From Aliidiomarina sp047920995 (GTDB lineage Bacteria > Pseudomonadota > Gammaproteobacteria > Enterobacterales > Alteromonadaceae), in contig NZ_JBLRWZ010000010.1 in the NCBI RefSeq assembly GCF_047920995.1, forward strand, positions 7,951-71,950: a stretch of DNA of 64,000 nt. The letters are read 5' to 3'. Under the pieces are notes generated by a model that saw only the letters and a program-made list of their open reading frames with translations, searched no databases and was not told the DNA's origin. The translations under genes and the position numbers were made by a program. Below are positions 59,269-64,000 of the stretch, one piece after another (position 1 is the stretch's first letter; every line of letters begins with the position of its first letter).

Positions 59269-60387
59269 ATGAAGTTTACTAAAGTAGGGGCAATTGCCTT
59301 AAGTGCGCTGATCGTAAGCGGCTGTGCAGCTCAACGTGATTTAGCAGAAGGTGGGTTTGATTACCTAGAAGTGGAAGACCGTGGCCAATTAGTGGTACCT
59401 GAAGGGCTAAATATGCCAGCTCAGCGTGCCCAGTATCGTTTGCCACAACTTTCAGCGGAACAGGAAACCGGTTCAATTGGTGCAGCAGTTAGTGTTCGTT
59501 CTCCTCGCCAAGTATTAACGTTAGCGCCGGGTAGCCGTACGGAAGATGGTATTTCTGAAACACGTTTGGCGTTTGATTCGGTAGAAGGCATTAGTGATTT
59601 ACCGGCATGGGTTTGGAGTGGGGTAGAATCTATTGTAGGTAGCATGGGTGCGGAGATCGTGGTTAATGAACCAGAAAGCCGTATTGTAACTGCTCGTTTT
59701 GAACAAGAGCATTACACTGTTACGCGGCCTGGCTTTTTGAATCGCCTACGCCGTATTCGCGATACCTATACCTCCATGCAAACAATTGAAGTGGCGATGC
59801 AATCAGCACCGCACCGCCGTAGTACCGTAATTGATGCGCGTGTTACCGATATTAGCTGGTATGTGAATGGCCGAGAAATGTCTCGTCAAGATACGCCCGT
59901 AATGTTGCAACGCGATTTAGAAGCGGGTGTGTTAAACCGAGTTTCATCTCACTTAAACACCAACTATTCAGCAGATCGTATGGCGGATGCCCGCAGGGGA
60001 GTTGAAATACGCGAAGCAGAAACCCCTGATGGCTTTGCTGCCATCGCATTTGAGAGCTCATTTAATGTGGCGTGGGGCTTAATGCCATCGATTCTTGAAA
60101 ACATCGGTTTTATTCTGGATGATTTCAACCAATCGGAAGGGATTTTGTATACTGCGTATGAACCAGAAGGCAAGCGTGGCTTTTTCAAACGCTTAGCGTT
60201 TTGGCGTAGTAGAGATGGTGGCCCGTTGCCACTCCGCGCGGGTACTGAAGTTGAATTTAATGTGGATGAGCGCGATGGTGTAGTATACATCTTAGCGAAT
60301 ATCGACGATCAACCTGTTTCTGCTGAGCAGATTTCGGCTTGGATGCCGGCGTTTGTAGAAGCGTTTCGTGTGCAAACTGAAGAATAG
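59269..60387 (+). CDS. bamC: Outer membrane assembly lipoprotein BamC
   Basis: BamC is a lipoprotein of the BAM complex that inserts outer-membrane beta-barrels. The signal ends in LIVSGC with Cys19. At 372 residues it is longer than E. coli BamC (344). After an unstructured N-terminus (DYLEVEDRGQLVVPEGLNMP, the BamD-binding region) come two helix-grip domains. Position between dapA and purC is the conserved one. GGAG lies 5 nt upstream of the ATG. Confidence 0.9.
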   Translation: MKFTKVGAIALSALIVSGCAAQRDLAEGGFDYLEVEDRGQLVVPEGLNMPAQRAQYRLPQLSAEQETGSIGAAVSVRSPRQVLTLAPGSRTEDGISETRLAFDSVEGISDLPAWVWSGVESIVGSMGAEIVVNEPESRIVTARFEQEHYTVTRPGFLNRLRRIRDTYTSMQTIEVAMQSAPHRRSTVIDARVTDISWYVNGREMSRQDTPVMLQRDLEAGVLNRVSSHLNTNYSADRMADARRGVEIREAETPDGFAAIAFESSFNVAWGLMPSILENIGFILDDFNQSEGILYTAYEPEGKRGFFKRLAFWRSRDGGPLPLRAGTEVEFNVDERDGVVYILANIDDQPVSAEQISAWMPAFVEAFRVQTEE

Positions 60388-60401
60388 TTGAGATTGGGTT
60401 C

Positions 60402-61115
60402 ATGCAAAAACTTAACGAGTTATACCGTGGCAAGGCAAAAACAGTATTTACCACCGAAAACCCAGAGTACTTAATTCTGCAGTTTCGGGACGATACATCG
60501 GCATTCGATGGTGAGCGAATTGAACAGCTAGCCCGCAAAGGCATGGTGAACAATAAGTTTAACTATTTCATTATGGAAAAGTTAGCAGCGGCAGGAATTC
60601 CTACGCAAATGGAAAAGCTGCTATCGGATAATGAATGTTTGGTAAAGAAATTGGCAATGATTCCAGTTGAGTGTGTGGTTCGGAATCTTGCCGCTGGCTC
60701 GTTAGTACGCAGATTAGGTGTGGAAGAGGGGCTTGAACTCAACCCACCTACCTTTGAGTTATTTCTCAAAAACGATGCTCTGCATGATCCTATGGTGAAT
60801 GAGAGCCATGCCATAGCGTTTGGTTGGGCTACCGCTGAACAGCTCGCCGAAATGAAACGCTTAACACTTGCGGTAAATAACGTGCTCAAGCCGTTATTTG
60901 CAGAAGGTGGTATGTTATTGGTGGATTATAAACTCGAGTTTGGTGTGTTTAATGGCGAAATTGTATTGGGTGATGAGTTCAGCCCAGATGGTTGTCGTTT
61001 ATGGGATATTGCAACCCGTACCAAGCTTGATAAAGATCGTTTTCGCCAAGGCCTTGGTGGCGTGGTAGAAGCTTACGAAGAAGTAGGTAAACGTTTAGGT
61101 ATGCAATTCGATTAA
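60402..61115 (+). CDS. purC: SAICAR synthetase PurC
   Basis: PurC joins aspartate to CAIR in purine synthesis. The 237 residues match E. coli. Conserved segments are LYRGKAKTVF, DDTSAFDGE, VECVVRNLAAGS, DYKLEFG and LGDEFSPDGCRLWD. It lies 14 bp after bamC and is followed by an intrinsic terminator. Confidence 0.96.
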   Translation: MQKLNELYRGKAKTVFTTENPEYLILQFRDDTSAFDGERIEQLARKGMVNNKFNYFIMEKLAAAGIPTQMEKLLSDNECLVKKLAMIPVECVVRNLAAGSLVRRLGVEEGLELNPPTFELFLKNDALHDPMVNESHAIAFGWATAEQLAEMKRLTLAVNNVLKPLFAEGGMLLVDYKLEFGVFNGEIVLGDEFSPDGCRLWDIATRTKLDKDRFRQGLGGVVEAYEEVGKRLGMQFD

Positions 61116-61147
61116 GCAATCGCATACGCAACATAACCTAGCCGAGG

Positions 61148-61174
61148 AAGCGCTCATGATGAGCGCTTTTTTTT
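61148..61174 (+). terminator. purC terminator
   Basis: AAGCGCTC (61148-61155) and GAGCGCTT (61161-61168) pair around ATGAT, followed by a T tract to 61174. The convergent DUF2897 gene ends at 61175. Confidence 0.88.
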
Positions 61175-61408
61175 CTATGTGTTGTTGGGGTTGTCGTTCT
61201 TATCTTTACTATTGCTAGGCTCACCTTCTGCAGAATCACTTGTTATCTTTTGTTGCTGCTCTTTTTCTCTAAGGCGTTTTTCTTGCGCTCGTTTTACTAC
61301 CGATTCAGGCATTTTCATGTGCGCGGTTTTCTTAACCAGCATAATATTGCTGAGAATGATCCCGATTGCCAGAACGATAATAAGGATCGCGCCCCAACCA
61401 ATGTCCAT
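61175..61408 (-). CDS. DUF2897 small membrane protein
   Basis: This 77-residue protein has one N-terminal TM helix (about 5-24, WGAILIIVLAIGIILSNIML) and a long charged tail rich in Lys, Glu, Asp, Ser and Asn. It fits DUF2897, function unknown. Its ATG overlaps the stop of the upstream peptidase gene by one base. Its position near dapE is like that of E. coli ypfN, though sequence similarity is not evident. Confidence 0.75.
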   Translation of the reverse strand: MDIGWGAILIIVLAIGIILSNIMLVKKTAHMKMPESVVKRAQEKRLREKEQQQKITSDSAEGEPSNSKDKNDNPNNT

Positions 61409-62094
61409 TAGCGTTGTACTTCGCTGGGGATGGGTTCAACCTGCAGGGTGTACCGGCGAATAAGAGCTTCTAAATCTTGTAGTAGCAGAGGAAACCCAGG
61501 TAGCTTTCTGCTTTGCAGTAGCAGAGCCCACTCGGAAATTGTATGCGGATCACGCCATAGCTCAAGGTATTTAGCCGCTAGTGGCACATAGCTTAGGTGC
61601 CAAGGTTCCGCAGCAACACCATTACCACGGCCCTGATAAGGCCAATAGAACCCATATTCTGCCGCATGATCTTGCAACCAACGCCAAAGTGGCCAACAAG
61701 GCCCACCTTCTGTGTATTCTTCGCGCACCAAATGTAGTTTTTGCTCACCTAAAGCGGTGGCATCATAAATATCCATGTCAGTGCCCCAATGATGGCGGCT
61801 CGTGCCTGGTAACGCCGACCAATGCAGTATGGTAGCGATCCCAGCCTCATCTTGGCTACTGGCAGCAAACTTGCGTGCCCAAATGGCCTCTTGCCGCGCA
61901 AAGCTGCGAAAGGCACTGGCGATTTGTAAATCGTGGCCAGCACTTGCAGCGGCCTGCTGCATCCGTTGAAATGCCTGCATAACCTCGCTTTGCAAATACA
62001 GGCTGCTAGAGGTGTTGCCGGGCAGCTCTGTAACGTGCTGGTTGGTAACCCCAAATAACTGCTGCAAAGTGTTCGGCAACTGATTGTTATTCAT
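61408..62094 (-). CDS. M15-family D-Ala-D-Ala carboxypeptidase-like peptidase
   Basis: This 228-residue protein of the VanY/LAS peptidase family has the zinc motif SRHHWGTDMDIYD (His101 and Asp108) and a second zinc/catalytic region around EPWHLSYV near 174. IASAFRSFARQEAIW is the usual upstream helix. No signal peptide is evident from the ATG at 62094, so export or a cytoplasmic peptide-recycling role is unclear. An in-frame start at 62124 is possible. It overlaps dapE by 8 bp. Confidence 0.85.
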   Translation of the reverse strand: MNNNQLPNTLQQLFGVTNQHVTELPGNTSSSLYLQSEVMQAFQRMQQAAASAGHDLQIASAFRSFARQEAIWARKFAASSQDEAGIATILHWSALPGTSRHHWGTDMDIYDATALGEQKLHLVREEYTEGGPCWPLWRWLQDHAAEYGFYWPYQGRGNGVAAEPWHLSYVPLAAKYLELWRDPHTISEWALLLQSRKLPGFPLLLQDLEALIRRYTLQVEPIPSEVQR

Positions 62095-63241
62095 CAACGA
62101 GTATATGCTCCAAAATTGCTTCATACATATCGGTAAGCTGAATTAAATCACGGTGGCTTACGTGTTCGTTCACTTTGTGAATACTGGCATTTACTGGACC
62201 AAGCTCAATTACCTGCGCCCCCGTTGGGGCGATAAAGCGGCCATCAGATGTGCCGCCAGCCGTGGATAGTTCCGGTTCTTGGCCAATGATCTTAGTAATC
62301 GCCGCTTTCGTTGCGGTTACCAACGACCCTTGTTCTGTTAAGAATGGCAAGCCGTTTAAGATCCAATCGATAGAGTAAGTAAGCTCATGCTTATCAAGTA
62401 TAGCTAAAATTCGCTGCTGCAATCCTTCGGCCGTGGATTCGGTGCTAAATCGTAAATTGAAGGTAACGTTGAGCTTGCCAGGAACTACATTGGTGGCGCC
62501 AGTGCCCGCTTGCATATCTACAATCTGCATACTGGTAGGGGGAAACGCGGCGTTGCCATTATCCCAAAGCTCGGCAGCCAGCTCAGCAATAGCTGGTGCA
62601 GCTTGATGTACTGGGTTACGTGCTAAATGCGGATAAGCTACATGGCCTTGAATTCCTGCAATGCTTAAATAACCTGTTAAGCTGCCTCGGCGGCCGTATT
62701 TAACTACATCACCACAATAATTTGTGCTTGAGGGTTCACCCACCAAACACCAAGCTATTTTTTCATTTCGTGCCTCTAAGGTTTCAATTACCTTTACCGT
62801 ACCATTGATAAAGGGGCCTTCCTCATCACTGGTAATCAGGTAGGCGAGGCTGCCGGTATGGTTAGGATGCTTTTCGATAAACCGTTCAGTAGCCACGATC
62901 ATTGCCGCTAGGCTACCTTTCATATCGGCAGCGCCACGGCCATACAGCACGCCATCTTTATCGACGGGTTCAAAAGGAGGGGTGTGCCATGCGCTTTCAT
63001 CACCAGCAGGTACAACATCAGTGTGGCCTGCAAAACAAAATACCGGACCGGAGTTATTGCGCCGAGCCCACATATTGGTGGTATCTGCAAACACCATTTC
63101 TTCGATAGAAAAACCTAGCTTTGCTAAACGCTCAGCCATCAATGGCTGGCAGCCTTCATCATTTGGTGTTACTGAACGACGGCTAATTAATTCGCGCGCT
63201 AAAACCAGCGTTGGGTGATTGTGATCGTATGCTTCAGACAC
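62087..63241 (-). CDS. dapE: Succinyl-diaminopimelate desuccinylase
   Basis: DapE is a zinc peptidase-like enzyme that makes LL-diaminopimelate for lysine and cell wall. I place the start at GTG 63241 (384 residues): GGAG lies 7 nt upstream and the codon overlaps the yffB stop. A start at 63277 would run into yffB. Metal ligands are in FAGHTDVVPAGD (His73), GRGAADMKGS (Asp106) and the SDEEGPF glutamates; TGGTSDGRFIAP is conserved near the C-terminus. Confidence 0.94.
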   Translation of the reverse strand: MSEAYDHNHPTLVLARELISRRSVTPNDEGCQPLMAERLAKLGFSIEEMVFADTTNMWARRNNSGPVFCFAGHTDVVPAGDESAWHTPPFEPVDKDGVLYGRGAADMKGSLAAMIVATERFIEKHPNHTGSLAYLITSDEEGPFINGTVKVIETLEARNEKIAWCLVGEPSSTNYCGDVVKYGRRGSLTGYLSIAGIQGHVAYPHLARNPVHQAAPAIAELAAELWDNGNAAFPPTSMQIVDMQAGTGATNVVPGKLNVTFNLRFSTESTAEGLQQRILAILDKHELTYSIDWILNGLPFLTEQGSLVTATKAAITKIIGQEPELSTAGGTSDGRFIAPTGAQVIELGPVNASIHKVNEHVSHRDLIQLTDMYEAILEHILVDE

Positions 63242-63584
63242 CAAAACGCTCCTGCCATACTGCTTCATCAAAACCAACTGTTATAACACCAGCGGCCACA
63301 ACTACCGGACGTTTTAATAGGGTTGGGTGGGCTTGAATCAAGTGCACTGTGCGCGGCAAAGTGAGCTCACCTTTGTCGTCTTCTGGCAGTTTACGCCAAG
63401 TTGTGCCGCGTTTATTAATTAGGGTATCCACACCTACTTCATTTACCCAATGCTCGATCGTGGAAGCGGGTAATTGGATTGTTTTTAGATCCTCAAATTG
63501 ATAATCAACCTTATGCTCTTTTAGCCATTTCAGGGCTTTTTTCACGGTGTCACAGTTCTTGATGCCAAAAACAATGATGCTCAT
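63234..63584 (-). CDS. yffB: ArsC/Spx-family protein YffB
   Basis: This 116-residue protein has a thioredoxin-like fold with one active-site-type cysteine in GIKNCDTVKKAL (Cys11) and the Spx/ArsC C-terminal pattern HPTLLKRPVVVAAG. Biochemical role is unknown. It is the first gene of a tightly overlapped run: yffB, dapE, M15 peptidase and DUF2897 overlap by 8, 8 and 1 bp. Confidence 0.88.
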   Translation of the reverse strand: MSIIVFGIKNCDTVKKALKWLKEHKVDYQFEDLKTIQLPASTIEHWVNEVGVDTLINKRGTTWRKLPEDDKGELTLPRTVHLIQAHPTLLKRPVVVAAGVITVGFDEAVWQERFGV

Positions 63585-63761
63585 GGAGTACCTCGAAGAA
63601 GAATTATTGGTATTGCGCTATGCCCATCTGTGCAGCGCGCTACAGATGCTTTGTGTATACTAAATTACAGCGCAGCGGTAATGAAAATGAGTTGCTTAAC
63701 AATGCCATAAGCGACAAAAAAACGGAAGTGCCAAGAGATGTTCAATTTCATCCACTTTTTC

Positions 63762-63770
63762 TGTGGATAA
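63762..63770 (-). promoter_or_regulatory. Perfect DnaA box
   Basis: TGTGGATAA on the plus strand is the complement of TTATCCACA. It is a single site with no neighbouring boxes or AT-rich repeats, so it is not an origin. Confidence 0.5.
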
Positions 63771-63837
63771 CCTTGTTAATTAGCTGAAGTGAAGTCTTTA
63801 AGGTACTGAAATAAATAGAAATAGTTAGTTGTGCGAG

Positions 63838-63860
63838 AAAACAGCACATGCTGTTTTTTT
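63838..63860 (+). terminator. Orphan intrinsic terminator upstream of yfbV
   Basis: AAAACAGC and GCTGTTTT pair around ACAT and run into seven T in total (63854-63860). No plus-strand gene ends upstream of it within the intergenic region. Confidence 0.6.
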
Positions 63861-63920
63861 GATCTTATTCACTACTTTGTGCGAATATACAATCAGTAAT
63901 GGTAAAAAAGTGAGGGCTCC

Positions 63921-64000
63921 ATGTGGAAAACATTAAAACGCGGGGCTGAATACTTAAGGTTATGGCCTAATCACGCGGTAGTAGGCAATTTAGCCGAAAG
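63921..64000 (+). CDS. yfbV: YfbV-like (UPF0208) membrane protein, N-terminus only
   Basis: The window ends after 26 codons of a frame starting at ATG 63921, with GAGGG upstream. The visible sequence LKRGAEYLRLWPNHAVVGNLAE resembles the E. coli YfbV start ([21 protein letters not shown]). YfbV is a small inner-membrane protein linked to terminus-domain chromosome structure in E. coli. The call rests on this short stretch alone. Confidence 0.6.
   Translation, partial: MWKTLKRGAEYLRLWPNHAVVGNLAE

Larger units (their letters stand above)
63585..63920. other. 336-bp intergenic region between yffB and yfbV
   Basis: No credible coding frame is present. It contains a TATACT element at 63656-63661, a perfect DnaA box on the minus strand at 63762-63770 and a plus-strand terminator at 63838-63860 that belongs to no annotated gene. 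A short untranslated RNA from about 63670 to 63860 is possible. Confidence 0.6.

Noticed and set aside
63762..63770. Replication origin
   Set aside because: A single DnaA box without a cluster of boxes, AT-rich unwinding repeats or dnaA/gidA genes nearby is not an origin.
1..64000. Mobile elements, CRISPR arrays, tRNA or rRNA genes
   Set aside because: I found no transposase or integrase frames, no spaced direct-repeat array and no cloverleaf-like or rRNA-like stretch in any intergenic region. tRNAscan-SE and Infernal runs would settle this.

Overview
The window is 64 kb of ordinary-looking chromosome from a gammaproteobacterium. It is densely coding, with about 57 protein genes, and I see no rRNA or tRNA gene, insertion sequence, prophage or CRISPR array. 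Several blocks keep the gene order I remember from Escherichia coli: gltA divergent from sdhCDAB-sucABCD; ybfE-fldA-fur beside ybfF, seqA and pgm; and hda / yfgD / bepA / perM / bcp / dapA-bamC-purC / dapE-yffB / yfbV. Protein style (a SucB with two lipoyl domains, MetY plus MetA, a Pxp 5-oxoprolinase, PhoX) suggests a marine Alteromonadales lineage, possibly Idiomarinaceae. That placement is an inference from recall, not a database result.

Layout. 0-5.3 kb: a partial metallophosphoesterase (minus) diverges from sbcD-sbcC. 5.3-8.1 kb (minus): rnk, rhlE and an EamA exporter. 8.1-15.7 kb (minus): an efflux operon with one lipoprotein adaptor and two different RND permeases. 16-18.2 kb: metY with a clear MetJ operator, convergent with metA. 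18.4-30 kb: the TCA cluster, with citrate synthase leftward and sdhCDAB, sucAB and sucCD rightward, ending in a long two-way terminator. 30-36.9 kb: a LysR regulator diverging from an accessory cluster of ACAD11-type acyl-CoA dehydrogenase, APH-type kinase, histidine phosphatase, SDR, PhzF-like isomerase and alpha/beta hydrolase. 37-39.8 kb (minus): ompW and phoX, each with a recognisable operator upstream. 39.9-44.7 kb: small membrane proteins, pxpABC and glnS. 44.8-48.4 kb (minus): ybfF, DUF2788, ybfE, fldA, fur and a saccharopine-dehydrogenase-like gene. 48.5-50.7 kb: seqA-pgm. 50.8-64 kb: an MFS transporter, DUF2066-hda, then envelope, lysine and purine genes.

How the genes work together. 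The TCA block supplies citrate synthase, succinate dehydrogenase, 2-oxoglutarate dehydrogenase E1/E2 and succinyl-CoA synthetase. The methionine pair makes acylhomoserine (MetA) and sulfhydrylates it (MetY). SeqA and Hda are both negative regulators of replication initiation, and a perfect DnaA box lies upstream of the hda operon. dapA and dapE both serve lysine/meso-DAP synthesis.

The most interesting functional hypothesis is the 31-35 kb cluster. The kinase and dehydrogenase halves of mammalian ACAD11 occur here as adjacent genes, next to a phosphatase and a reductase. This looks like a 4-hydroxyacyl-CoA catabolic module working through 4-phospho intermediates. Other points worth a second look are a 32-bp perfect palindrome near ompW, an FNR-type promoter for ompW, a Pho box for phoX, 12-bp in-frame tandem repeats in two unrelated genes, a possible 46-residue membrane protein, and an orphan terminator that may end a small RNA near the right edge.
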